From contig NZ_CP089924.1 of the NCBI RefSeq assembly GCF_021284765.1, positions 3,862,001-3,926,000 of the forward strand: 64,000 nucleotides of DNA, read 5' to 3'. Under the pieces are notes generated by a model, which saw only the letters and a list, made by a program, of their open reading frames with translations, was not told where the DNA came from and searched no databases. A program made the position numbers and the translations under genes. The DNA is from Lysobacter sp. 5GHs7-4 (lineage in GTDB: Bacteria; Pseudomonadota; Gammaproteobacteria; Xanthomonadales; Xanthomonadaceae). The first letter of the stretch is position 1, and each line of letters begins with the position of its first letter. Below are positions 16,420-24,785 of the stretch, in pieces.

Positions 16420-17388
16420 TCAGGCAGTGGCTTTCTCGACCCGGTCCCAGTCCGGCTCGGCATAGCGGTCGACCAGCTCCAGCGCCTGCAGGTTCTGGCG
16501 CAGCTGCTCGGGACGGGTCGCGCCCAGGATCACGCTGGACACGTGCGGGTTACGCAGGCACCACGCGATCGCCAGCGGCGCCGGCTCGGCGCCCAGCTCG
16601 CGCGCGACCGCGGTGTAGGCGCGCGCGCGCTCGATCCGGCGCTGCTCGGGGCTGAGCACGCTGCGCTGCAGCCAACGGTAGTCCTCGTGGTTCAGGCGCG
16701 AATCCTCGGGCACGCCGTCGTTGTACTTGCCGGTCAGCAGGCCCGAGGCCAGCGGCGACCAGATCGTGGTGCCCAGGCCGAGTTCGGCGTACAGCGGCGC
16801 GTATTCCAGCTCGACGCGCTCGCGGTGGAACAGGTTGTACTGCGGCTGCTCCATGGTCGGCGCATGCAGGTGCTGGGCGCGCGCGATCTTGTGCGCTTCG
16901 CGGATCTGCGCGGCCGACCATTCCGAGGTGCCCCAATACAGCACCTTGCCCTGACGGATCAGCGCGTCCATCGCCCACACGGTTTCCTCGATCGGCACTT
17001 CGGGATCGGGGCGATGGCAGTAGTACAGGTCCAGATGGTCGACGCGCAGCCGGCGCAACGCGCCGTGGCAGGCCTCGGTGACGTGCTTGCGCGACAGGCC
17101 CTTCTGGGTCGGCAGGGGATCGGCGGCGGAACCGAACATCACCTTGCTGGACACGCAGTAGCCGTCGCGCGGCAGGCGCAGGTCGGCGATCACGTCGCCC
17201 ATCACGCGTTCGGCCTCGCCGTTGGCGTAGCCCTCGGCGTTGTCGAAGAAATTGACCCCGTGGTCCCAGGCGGTGGCGATCAGCTCGCGCGCCGCGCCGC
17301 GGCCGATCTGGGTGCCGAAGGTGACCCAGGCGCCGAACGACAGCGCCGACAGCTGCAGGCCCGAGGATCCCAGGCGACGGTATTGCAT
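16420..17388 (-). CDS. Aldo/keto reductase, Kv-beta-like
   Basis: 322 residues of the AKR superfamily, NADPH-dependent carbonyl reductases with a TIM barrel. The catalytic tetrad is visible as Asp49 and Tyr54 (FFDNAEGYANG), Lys82 (SSKVMFG) and His125 (YYCHRPDPE). The overall pattern, including YWGTSEWSAAQI, QPQYNLFHRERVE and SPLASGLLTGKYN, matches the voltage-gated potassium channel beta-subunit/YghZ-type branch that reduces methylglyoxal and other aldehydes. It stands alone between the Fur-controlled hemP promoter and a REP cluster. Substrate cannot be told from sequence. Confidence 0.9.
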   Translation of the reverse strand: MQYRRLGSSGLQLSALSFGAWVTFGTQIGRGAARELIATAWDHGVNFFDNAEGYANGEAERVMGDVIADLRLPRDGYCVSSKVMFGSAADPLPTQKGLSRKHVTEACHGALRRLRVDHLDLYYCHRPDPEVPIEETVWAMDALIRQGKVLYWGTSEWSAAQIREAHKIARAQHLHAPTMEQPQYNLFHRERVELEYAPLYAELGLGTTIWSPLASGLLTGKYNDGVPEDSRLNHEDYRWLQRSVLSPEQRRIERARAYTAVARELGAEPAPLAIAWCLRNPHVSSVILGATRPEQLRQNLQALELVDRYAEPDWDRVEKATA

Positions 17389-17471
17389 GAGGTGCTCCGA
17401 ATGGGGGCGGATCGAATTCGCATGCTACTCGCTGGCCCGTGGTCGAGGGGTCGGGCTGGCCGTCAGCCGCG

Positions 17472-17610
17472 TGACCGCTGTCTGTGGGAGCGGCGTAGCC
17501 AAGATGGCTGCGCGTCGCAACTGGGTCTCAATCGCGGCTTACGCCGCTCCCACAGACGGCGGTCACGTCGCGACTGAGTTTCAATCGCGGCTTACGCCGC
17601 TCCTACAGAC
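17472..17610. repeat. Cluster of three REP elements
   Basis: An inverted pair (CTGTGGGAGCGGCGTA near 17480 against TACGCCGCTCCCACAG near 17549) is followed by a second copy of the right arm (CGCGGCTTACGCCGCTCCTA near 17586), about 50 bases on. The pair can form a long hairpin between the aldo/keto reductase gene and the manganese leader. Confidence 0.85.
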
Positions 17611-17670
17611 GGCCATGACGCAACCACAGACGGGCGGATCGGGCCGAATGCGGCGCGGCGGCGGAGCGGG

Positions 17671-17676
17671 TACAAT
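17671..17676 (+). promoter_or_regulatory. -10 element TACAAT of the manganese leader
   Basis: TACAAT places the transcription start near 17683, just before the riboswitch. No good -35 is seen. Confidence 0.45.
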
Positions 17677-17684
17677 GCGCGCAC

Positions 17685-17800
17685 TTCCTCCTCCGGGGAG
17701 TAGCCCCTCCGCCGCCGGTCGCCCGGCACGCGGGGACCTGCGTCAACACACTTGGCCCACCGGCCATGGCGCAGGAGCGGCAGCCAGCGCGCGACCTCGC
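17685..17800 (+). promoter_or_regulatory. yybP-ykoY manganese riboswitch
   Basis: The two conserved Mn-binding loops are present: CCGGGGAGTAGCC (17693-17705) and GTCAACACACTTGG (17742-17755). The second lies as an internal loop in a hairpin whose lower stem is CCTGCG/CGCAGG and whose upper stem is TGGCC/GGCCA. CCCC after the first loop can pair with GGGG ahead of the second arm (P2). This class binds Mn2+ and turns on manganese exporters; the gene behind it encodes a GDT1-family transporter, a known target. About 125 bases of expression platform remain before the start codon. Confidence 0.82.
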
Positions 17801-17925
17801 GTCCGCGCCAGCGACCACGGGCAAGACCGAAGGCAGGCGTTGCGCGATTACTCAGGCGAAAGCCGGGTCGGGCCGTGCAGCGTTTGCCTTCGCCATTCGC
17901 GCGAAGCCCGGCCCCGGAGTTCCTG

Positions 17926-18516
17926 ATGGATATGTCCTCGCTAGGCACGCTGCCCCTGGCCACCGCCGCGCTTTCGACCGGCACGGTCGCGCTGGCGGAA
18001 ATCGGCGACAAGACCCAGCTGCTGGCCCTGTTGCTGGCCGCGCGCTTCCGCCGGCCCTGGCCCATCGTCGCCGGCATCCTGGTCGCGACCCTGCTTAATC
18101 ACGCCCTGGCCGCCTGGCTGGGCGCGCTGGTCGCGCAATGGCTGCAGCCGGCGACCCTGCGCTGGATCGTCGCCGGCAGCTTCCTGGCGGTGGCGCTGTG
18201 GACGCTCAAGCCCGACAAGCTCGATGGCGAAGGCGAGCGCCTGCCCGCGCGCGGCGCCTTCATCGCCACCACCATCGCCTTCTTCGTGGCCGAGATCGGC
18301 GACAAGACCCAGGTGGCGACCGTGCTGCTGGCGGCGCGCTATTCGCCGCTGTGGGAAGTGGTGGCCGGCACCACGCTGGGCATGCTGCTGGCCAACGTGC
18401 CGGTGGTGCTGCTGGGCAGCCGCTTCGCCGACCGCCTGCCGCTGAAGGCCGCGCGCATGGTCGCCGCGGCGGTGTTCGCGGCGCTGGCGCTGTGGGTGGC
18501 GGTGCGCGGGATCTAA
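17926..18516 (+). CDS. GDT1/UPF0016-family manganese exporter
   Basis: 196 residues with six hydrophobic segments and the two family signatures E-x-G-D-K-T: Glu25-Ile-Gly-Asp-Lys-Thr30 and Glu123-Ile-Gly-Asp-Lys-Thr128, which form the ion site in the inverted-repeat fold. Members move Mn2+ or Ca2+ across membranes; bacterial ones such as MneA protect against manganese. The frame is open upstream to 17752, but that part is riboswitch; the start at 17926 has GGAG 7 bases before it and begins MDMSSLGTLP. The Mn riboswitch makes an Mn-efflux role likely. Confidence 0.92.
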   Translation: MDMSSLGTLPLATAALSTGTVALAEIGDKTQLLALLLAARFRRPWPIVAGILVATLLNHALAAWLGALVAQWLQPATLRWIVAGSFLAVALWTLKPDKLDGEGERLPARGAFIATTIAFFVAEIGDKTQVATVLLAARYSPLWEVVAGTTLGMLLANVPVVLLGSRFADRLPLKAARMVAAAVFAALALWVAVRGI

Positions 18517-18598
18517 GCGCGGCCGCGTGGCGGCGGCGGGCGCCCTGCCCTCGCCGCCGCACGCGCGCTATGCTCGGCGGGCTCATCGGGGAGACACC

Positions 18599-19735
18599 AT
18601 GCACGCCACGGGCTCACGCCTGCGCGACATCGCGGTATCGCTGTTGTCGCGACCCGACGAGATCATGCTCGAGATCGGCGCCGGCGGCGAGCTGACGGTG
18701 GCGCGGCTGCGCGCCGTGCTGGCGGCGATGCTGCTGCTGTTGCCGCCGCTCAACGCGATCGGCGGCGGCACCATCCAGGAAACCCTGATCGGCCTGGGCG
18801 GGGCGATCTTCGTCAATGTGTTCGCGCAGTTGTGGCTGGCGCTGGCGCGGCGGCCGCGGCGCTACCGCTGGCTGCCGTTCGCCACCGCCGGTTTCGACGT
18901 CACCGCCACTACCCTGGTGCTGACCGCGCTGGCGCTGCAACACCTGCCGGCCGGGCTCAACAGCCTGATCGTGTGGTGCGGCTACGTGCTGTCCATCATT
19001 CTCACCGCCTTGCGCAGCGACGGCCGCGTGACCCTGTTCGCCGGCGGGCTGGCGATCGTGCAGTACAGCGCGCTGGTGCTGGCGGTGTTCGCGCTGGCGT
19101 CCTCGCCCGAGCAATTGATCTCCAGCGACTACGGCGCGGTCACCCCCGGCGGCCAGGGCCAGCGCGTGGTGCTGCTGGTGATGGTGGCGCTGATCACCGC
19201 CATGGTCGTGTACCGCATGCAGCGCCTGATCGAGATGTCCGGCACCGACGGCCTGACCCGGCTGCCGAACCGGACCTGGCTGGTGCACCGCATCCAGCGC
19301 CTGTTCGACGCGGTGCGCCACGACGGCGGCAGCCTGACCCTGGCCCTGATCGACCTGGACCATTTCAAGCGCATCAACGACGACAACGGCCACCACGCCG
19401 GCGACCGCGCCCTGCGCCACGTGGTCACGGTGCTGCGCGAGCAGACCGGCTCGACCGAATGGCTGGTGCGGCTGGGCGGCGAGGAGTTCGTGCTGCTGCT
19501 GCGCAAGCCCCTGGGCACGGCCTGGGAGCAGGTCGACGCGATCCGCCAGGTCCTGGCCGAACGCCCGTTCGAGCCCGGTCGCGGCGCCGAGCCGCTGCGC
19601 CTGACCTTCAGTGCCGGCCTGGCCGGCTACCCGCAGGAGGGCTCGGACCTGTCGCGGCTGCTGCGCCGCGCCGACCGCCGCCTGCAGCAGGCCAAGCAGC
19701 AGGGCCGCAACCGCGTGGTCGCGCGCGATACCTGA
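18599..19735 (+). CDS. Membrane diguanylate cyclase (GGDEF)
   Basis: 378 residues starting at 18599, behind GGGGAG. Five to six hydrophobic segments fill residues about 35-200; a GGDEF domain follows (about 215-378) with TDGLTRLPNR, the metal-binding DLDHFKRINDDNGHHAGD stretch and the active-site motif GGEEF in RLGGEEFVLLL. It should make cyclic di-GMP. The residues before GGEEF read TGSTEWLVR, so the RxxD inhibitory site is absent and product inhibition by that route is not expected. The membrane part does not match a sensor domain I recognise. Confidence 0.92.
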   Translation: MHATGSRLRDIAVSLLSRPDEIMLEIGAGGELTVARLRAVLAAMLLLLPPLNAIGGGTIQETLIGLGGAIFVNVFAQLWLALARRPRRYRWLPFATAGFDVTATTLVLTALALQHLPAGLNSLIVWCGYVLSIILTALRSDGRVTLFAGGLAIVQYSALVLAVFALASSPEQLISSDYGAVTPGGQGQRVVLLVMVALITAMVVYRMQRLIEMSGTDGLTRLPNRTWLVHRIQRLFDAVRHDGGSLTLALIDLDHFKRINDDNGHHAGDRALRHVVTVLREQTGSTEWLVRLGGEEFVLLLRKPLGTAWEQVDAIRQVLAERPFEPGRGAEPLRLTFSAGLAGYPQEGSDLSRLLRRADRRLQQAKQQGRNRVVARDT

Positions 19736-19873
19736 ACCGGCACCGCGGCTTGCCGCGGCGCGGACCGGTGGACTAGGCTGCGCCTCCGGCCACCAAAAGG
19801 CCGGCGGCCGCGTCCGGCGCGGTCCAATAACGATAATCAGCCGCCGGTGCCCCGGAGGCACGGGGAGAACTGA

Positions 19874-21172
19874 GTGGATTCTATCGTCCGAGTGTTATTC
19901 GGCCTGTTCGGCTTGGCGGTGCTGGTCGGCATCGCGTGGCTGTTCTCCAACAACAAGCGTCGCGTCGACTGGAAGCTGGTGGTCACCGGCGTGTCGCTGC
20001 AGATCGCATTCGCGGCCCTGGTGCTGCTGGTGCCCGGCGGCAAGGACGTGTTCGACTCGATCGGCCACGGCTTCGTCAAGGTGTTGAGCTTCGTCGGCAA
20101 GGGCTCGGAGTTCATCTTCGGCAGCCTGATGGACACCTCCAAGTTCGGCTTCATCTTCGCCTTTCAGGTGCTGCCGACCATCATCTTCTTCGCCGCGCTG
20201 ATGGGCGTGCTCTACCACCTGGGCGTGATGCAGGCGATCGTGCGCGGCATGGCCTGGGTGATCACCAAGGTCATGCGCGTGTCCGGCGCCGAGACCACCA
20301 GCGTCTGCGCCAGCGTGTTCATCGGCCAGACCGAGGCGCCGCTGACCGTGCGCCCCTACATCCCGAAGATGACCGAGTCCGAGCTGATCACGATGATGAT
20401 CGGCGGCATGGCCCACATCGCCGGCGGCGTGCTGGCGGCCTACGTCGGCATGCTCGGCGGCGGCGATCCGGAGCAGCAGGCGTTCTACGCCAAGCACCTG
20501 CTCGCGGCCTCGATCATGGCCGCACCCGCGACCCTGGTGATCGCCAAGATTCTGGTGCCCGAGGTCGGCGAGCCGCTGACCCGCGGCACGGTCAAGATGG
20601 AGGTCGAGAAGACCACCGCCAACGTCATCGACGCGGCCGCGGCCGGCGCCGGCGACGGCCTGCGCCTGGCGCTGAACATCGGCGCGATGCTGCTGGCCTT
20701 CATCGCCCTGATCGCGCTGGTCAACCATCCGCTGATCTGGCTGGGCGACGTCACCGGCCTGGCCGCCGCGATCGGCAAGCCCACCGACCTGTCGACCCTG
20801 TTCGGCTACCTGCTGGCGCCGATCGCCTGGGTGATCGGCACGCCTTGGGTGGACGCCACCACGGTCGGCGGCCTGATCGGCGAGAAGGTGGTGCTGAACG
20901 AGTTCGTCGCGTACGCGCACCTGGCCGATATCGTCAACGGCAAGGTCGCCGGCGTGGTGCTTACCGACCAGGGCCGCCTGATCGCGACCTACGCGCTGTG
21001 CGGCTTCGCCAACTTCAGCTCGATCGCGATCCAGATCGGCGGCATCGGCGGCCTGGCCCCCGAACGTCGCGCCGACCTGGCCCGCTTCGGCCTGCGCGCG
21101 GTGCTTGGCGGTTCGATCGCGACCTTCATGACCGCGACCATCGCCGGCGTGCTGACCCACTTCGGGGCTTGA
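19874..21172 (+). CDS. Concentrative nucleoside transporter (CNT family)
   Basis: 432 residues, GTG start. About ten membrane segments and the CNT signatures, including GQTEAPLTVRPYIPKMTESE (about 154-173), the GGMAHIAGGVLAAYVGM helix and NEFVAYAHLADI near residue 345. These proteins bring nucleosides into the cell by proton or sodium symport. The ribokinase gene follows after one base, so uptake of ribonucleosides or ribose with phosphorylation of the sugar is the likely shared task. Confidence 0.94.
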   Translation: MDSIVRVLFGLFGLAVLVGIAWLFSNNKRRVDWKLVVTGVSLQIAFAALVLLVPGGKDVFDSIGHGFVKVLSFVGKGSEFIFGSLMDTSKFGFIFAFQVLPTIIFFAALMGVLYHLGVMQAIVRGMAWVITKVMRVSGAETTSVCASVFIGQTEAPLTVRPYIPKMTESELITMMIGGMAHIAGGVLAAYVGMLGGGDPEQQAFYAKHLLAASIMAAPATLVIAKILVPEVGEPLTRGTVKMEVEKTTANVIDAAAAGAGDGLRLALNIGAMLLAFIALIALVNHPLIWLGDVTGLAAAIGKPTDLSTLFGYLLAPIAWVIGTPWVDATTVGGLIGEKVVLNEFVAYAHLADIVNGKVAGVVLTDQGRLIATYALCGFANFSSIAIQIGGIGGLAPERRADLARFGLRAVLGGSIATFMTATIAGVLTHFGA

Positions 21173-21173
21173 G

Positions 21174-22142
21174 TTGAGCCGCGTCGTCGTCGTCGGTTCA
21201 TTCAATGTCGACCACGTCTGGTCGGTCGCGGCCCTGCCGCGGCCGGGCGAGACCCTGGCCGGCCAGTACCACACCGGCCCCGGCGGCAAGGGCTTCAACC
21301 AGGCCACCGCCTCGGCGCGCGCCGGCGCCAGCACCAGCTTCGTGTGCGCGCTGGGCGAGGACGCCGGCGGCCAGCTCGCACGCGCGCTGGCCACCGCCGA
21401 CGGCATCGACCTGCGCGACCTGCGCAGCGACGCGCCCACTGGCACGGCCGGCATCTACGTCGACCGCGACGGCCGCAACTCCATCGTGATCGGGCCCGGC
21501 GCCAACGCCGAGCTGTCGACCGCGTTCGTCGATCTACAGCGCGAGGCCATCGCCCAGGCGCGGGTGGTGCTGGGGCAATTGGAATCGCCGCCGGCCTCGG
21601 TCGCGGCCGCGTTCGCGCACGCGCGCGGCGCCGGCGCGCTCGCACTGCTCAATCCCGCCCCGGCCGATGCCGTGGCGACGCCGGAACTGTGGGCGCTGGC
21701 CGAGATCGTCACGCCCAACGAGACCGAGTTCTGCGCCCAGCTCAAGCGCCACACCGGCGCGGTGATCGATCCCGACAAGCTCGCCGCGCTGGCCGACGAC
21801 GAGCTGCACGCCGACTGCCGGCGCCTGCTGCCGCACGGCAGCGTGGTGATCACGCTGGGTTCGGCCGGTTGCTTCGTTTCGCATGCGCCGGGCCGCCTGC
21901 ACGGCGACCAGGATGCGTACTACCGGGTCGCGGCCGCGCCGGTGCGCGCGCTCGATACCACCGGCGCCGGCGACGCCTTCAACGGCGCCCTGGCCGCGTC
22001 GCTGGCGCGCGATCCGGACGCCGCGTTCGCCGGCCACGTCGCCTACGCCACCCGCTACGCCGGCCTGTCCACCGAACGCGCCGGCGCCGCCTTGGCGATG
22101 CCGCGCGATCACGAACTGCGCGCGCGCTTCGGCGCGGATTGA
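21174..22142 (+). CDS. rbsK: Ribokinase (PfkB family)
   Basis: 322 residues. Starts with TTG one base after the transporter stop, giving MSRVVVVGSFNVDHVWSV, the usual ribokinase N-terminus. PfkB signature 1 GPGGKGFNQA (about 35-44) and signature 2 with the catalytic Asp in DTTGAGDAFNGALA (about 261-274) are present, along with NPAPA and TPNETE typical of ribokinases. Converts ribose to ribose-5-phosphate with ATP. Rare start codon and coupling suggest it is translated by termination-reinitiation from the transporter gene. Another ribosyl-type sugar substrate is possible. Confidence 0.88.
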   Translation: MSRVVVVGSFNVDHVWSVAALPRPGETLAGQYHTGPGGKGFNQATASARAGASTSFVCALGEDAGGQLARALATADGIDLRDLRSDAPTGTAGIYVDRDGRNSIVIGPGANAELSTAFVDLQREAIAQARVVLGQLESPPASVAAAFAHARGAGALALLNPAPADAVATPELWALAEIVTPNETEFCAQLKRHTGAVIDPDKLAALADDELHADCRRLLPHGSVVITLGSAGCFVSHAPGRLHGDQDAYYRVAAAPVRALDTTGAGDAFNGALAASLARDPDAAFAGHVAYATRYAGLSTERAGAALAMPRDHELRARFGAD

Positions 22143-22209
22143 GCGCGGATCCGTTGCGGGCGCGACAATGCGCTCCGCCACCCGGCCGACCGGAAACATC
22201 CGCGTCGGC

Positions 22210-22314
22210 CGTAGGGTGCGGTGACAACCGCACCATCGCTTCAACACGCCGTGGCGATGCGATGTGGTGCCCGGCGTAGCGATGCGCTTCGCCTGCGGCT
22301 CACCGCATCCTACG
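22210..22314. repeat. REP pair of the GTAGGATGCGGTGA family
   Basis: GTAGGGTGCGGTGACAACCG at the left and the inverted CGGCTCACCGCATCCTACG at the right, the same two half-elements that make up the 113-bp array at 1370-2089, here as a single unit after the ribokinase gene. Confidence 0.85.
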
Positions 22315-22382
22315 AGGCCCATGCGCACACCTCGGATCGGATCGGATCGATCTCCCACCTCCCGCCTGGATCTCCCAGTTCC

Positions 22383-22485
22383 GTCATTCCGGCGAAAGCC
22401 GGAACCCATCTCGATTTGCCGCCGGCCAAGTGCGCCGTTTCATGCGCTCAAAAGCAAAATGGGTTCCGGCTTTCGCCGGAATGAC
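22383..22485. repeat. Perfect 26-bp inverted repeat (GTCATTCCGGCGAAAGCCGG family)
   Basis: Arms at 22383-22408 and 22460-22485 are exact inverted copies, each itself containing the CCGGCGAAAGCCGG palindrome, with 51 bases between. This is a widespread proteobacterial interspersed repeat and no gene is present within it. Confidence 0.9.
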
Positions 22486-22583
22486 GGGGTCGGATTGGCG
22501 GCGATCCGCCGGATCGGCGCAGAGCGCCGGACCGTCATCCCCAACTCCAAGCTGGCTGGTCGAACCACTCCCGGCTGTTAAAT

Positions 22584-22602
22584 GAGAATAACTCGCATTA
22601 TC
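22584..22602. promoter_or_regulatory. Fur box upstream of the second TonB receptor
   Basis: GAGAATAACTCGCATTATC matches the GATAATGATAATCATTATC consensus at most positions and lies 33 bases before the receptor start codon, so should impose iron repression. Confidence 0.75.
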
Positions 22603-22634
22603 ATGACGGTCCCCTGCAGTTCCCGGAACCGGTA

Positions 22635-24758
22635 ATGCCCCCTCGCCACCTGCTCGCCAGCGCCCTGCTGGCCGTCCTCGCCGCGCCTGTCGCCCACGCC
22701 GCCGACGAGGCCACCGACCTCGACCGCGTCACCGTCTCGGCCAGCACCAGCCGCATGCCGAACTCCGAGGCCGCGCTGCCCAACACCATCACCGTGATCG
22801 ATCAGGCGCAGCTGCGCCAGCAGCTCGCGGTGACCCAGGACATCTCGCAGGTGCTGGCCAACCTGATCCCCTCGTTCTCGCCCTCGCGCCAGAAGCTCAC
22901 CAACGGCGGCGAGACCCTGCGCGGGCGCAAGCCGCTGTACCTGGTGGACGGCGTGCCGCAGTCCACGCCGCTGCGCGAAGGCGGCCGCGACGGCCACACC
23001 GTCGATCCGGCCATGATCGAGCGCATCGAGGTCATCCACGGCGCCAACGCGCTGCAGGGCCTGGGCGCGTCCGGCGGCATCATCAACATCATCACCAAGC
23101 GCGCCCCACGCCAGGACGGCGAGACCTTCCAGGACGTCAGCATCGGCGCCAGCACCGCGCTGCCCAACCAGAGCGACAGCGTCGGCTACCGCGCATCCTA
23201 CCTGTTCGGCACCCGCAGCGGCGCGTTCGATTTCGTCGGCGGCGTCTCCTACGCCAGCGAGGGCCTGTACTACGACGGCAACGGCGACGCGATCGCGGTC
23301 AACGACATCCAGGGCGACCTGATGGACGCGCGCAGCCACAACCTGTTCGCCAAGCTGGGCTGGGAACTCGACGACGAGCGCCGTCTGCAGCTCACCGCCA
23401 GCCGCTACGAGCTGCAGGGCAACAACGACTACATCACCGTCAACGGCAACCTCGCCACCGGCCAGCTCGCGACTTCGGCGCGCGGCAGCCGCGAGGGCGA
23501 AGGCGCGCGCAACCGCTCGACCTCGCTGGCGCTGGACTACAGCGACAAGTCGCTGGCCGGCGGCTACTTCCGGGCGCAGCTGTACTGGGTCGATTTCAAC
23601 GGCTTGTACGGCGCCTCCGACTGGGGCGATTTCTGGCGCGACGGCCGCGATCTGCACTGGTGGGACCAGTCGCAGAACGTGTCGGAAAAGCTCGGCGGCA
23701 AGTTCAGCTGGTCGCGCGACAATTTGTTCGACCAGCGCCTGCGCATGACCCTGGGCCTGGATTGGGGACGCGACACGACCTATCAGGAGCTGGTGGTCGC
23801 GCGCATGAACTGGGTGCCGGAAACCCAGTACGAATCCTGGTCGCCGTTCGTGCAGGCCGAGTGGTGGATCAGCGACAAGGTCATGCTGACCGGCGGCCTG
23901 CGCTACGAGCGCGGCAAGCTCAAGGTCGACGACTTCACCACCATCCCCGCCAACGCCGGCGGCAGCCGCTTCGTCGAGGGCGGCACTCCCAAGACCAGCG
24001 AGACCCTGCCGAACTTCGGTGTGGTGTTCGAGGCGACCGAGGCCCTGAAGTTCTATGCCTCGTACTCCGAGGGCTACACCGTCGCCGACATCGGCCGCGT
24101 GCTGCGCGGCATCACCGCGCCCAACCAGCGCGTCGACAACCTGGTCGATCTGTCGCCGGTGGTGTCGGACAACCGCGAGATCGGCCTGGATTTCGACAAC
24201 GGCCGCTGGCTGGCGCACCTGGCCGCGTACTGGTCGGACAGCGACCTGGGTTCGCGCCTGGCCTTCGACAACGCCACTCAGAGCTACAACGTGGTGCGCG
24301 AGCGCACCGAAATCCGCGGCATCGAAGGCAACGTGGCGTTCCAGTTCTCCGAAGCCGGTCGCGTCGGCCTGGGCTACGCCGGCGCCAAGGGCCGCTACGA
24401 CAGCAACGGCGACGACCGCGTCGACAGCGACCTGCCCGGCATCAATATCAGCCCCGACCGCGTGACCGCGTTCTGGGACCAGACCTGGACGCCGACGATC
24501 TCCACGCGCCTGCAGGGCAGCCGCTCGCTGGATCGCGACTTCGACCTGCGCGGCGCGCAGGTCGCCAGCGCCGACGGCACCACCACCGTCGACCTGCAGG
24601 CGCGTTTCGCCCTGCCGGTGGGCAGCCTCAGCCTGGGCATCGAGAACCTGTTCGACGAGCAGTACGTCACTTACTACTCGCAGAGCACGCCGCGCGCCGA
24701 CACCTATGTCGCCGGTCGCGGGCGCGTGTTCAGCGCGAGCTGGTCGCACCGCTTCTAA
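22635..24758 (+). CDS. TonB-dependent siderophore receptor
   Basis: 707 residues. Signal peptide MPPRHLLASALLAVLAAPVAHA, then a plug with DRVTVSASTSRMPNSEAALP (TonB-box region), TLRGRKPLYLVDGVPQ and ERIEVIHGANALQGLGASGG, and a barrel ending in Phe (SASWSHRF) as expected for outer-membrane insertion. The plug style and length fit siderophore receptors of the FhuE/IutA type, ligand not predictable. The Fur box just upstream supports iron control. The PepSY membrane protein gene 27 bases downstream is a common partner that may reduce or release iron. Confidence 0.88.
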   Translation: MPPRHLLASALLAVLAAPVAHAADEATDLDRVTVSASTSRMPNSEAALPNTITVIDQAQLRQQLAVTQDISQVLANLIPSFSPSRQKLTNGGETLRGRKPLYLVDGVPQSTPLREGGRDGHTVDPAMIERIEVIHGANALQGLGASGGIINIITKRAPRQDGETFQDVSIGASTALPNQSDSVGYRASYLFGTRSGAFDFVGGVSYASEGLYYDGNGDAIAVNDIQGDLMDARSHNLFAKLGWELDDERRLQLTASRYELQGNNDYITVNGNLATGQLATSARGSREGEGARNRSTSLALDYSDKSLAGGYFRAQLYWVDFNGLYGASDWGDFWRDGRDLHWWDQSQNVSEKLGGKFSWSRDNLFDQRLRMTLGLDWGRDTTYQELVVARMNWVPETQYESWSPFVQAEWWISDKVMLTGGLRYERGKLKVDDFTTIPANAGGSRFVEGGTPKTSETLPNFGVVFEATEALKFYASYSEGYTVADIGRVLRGITAPNQRVDNLVDLSPVVSDNREIGLDFDNGRWLAHLAAYWSDSDLGSRLAFDNATQSYNVVRERTEIRGIEGNVAFQFSEAGRVGLGYAGAKGRYDSNGDDRVDSDLPGINISPDRVTAFWDQTWTPTISTRLQGSRSLDRDFDLRGAQVASADGTTTVDLQARFALPVGSLSLGIENLFDEQYVTYYSQSTPRADTYVAGRGRVFSASWSHRF

Positions 24759-24785
24759 ACCGCAGCCACCTTCATCGAGCCCAGC

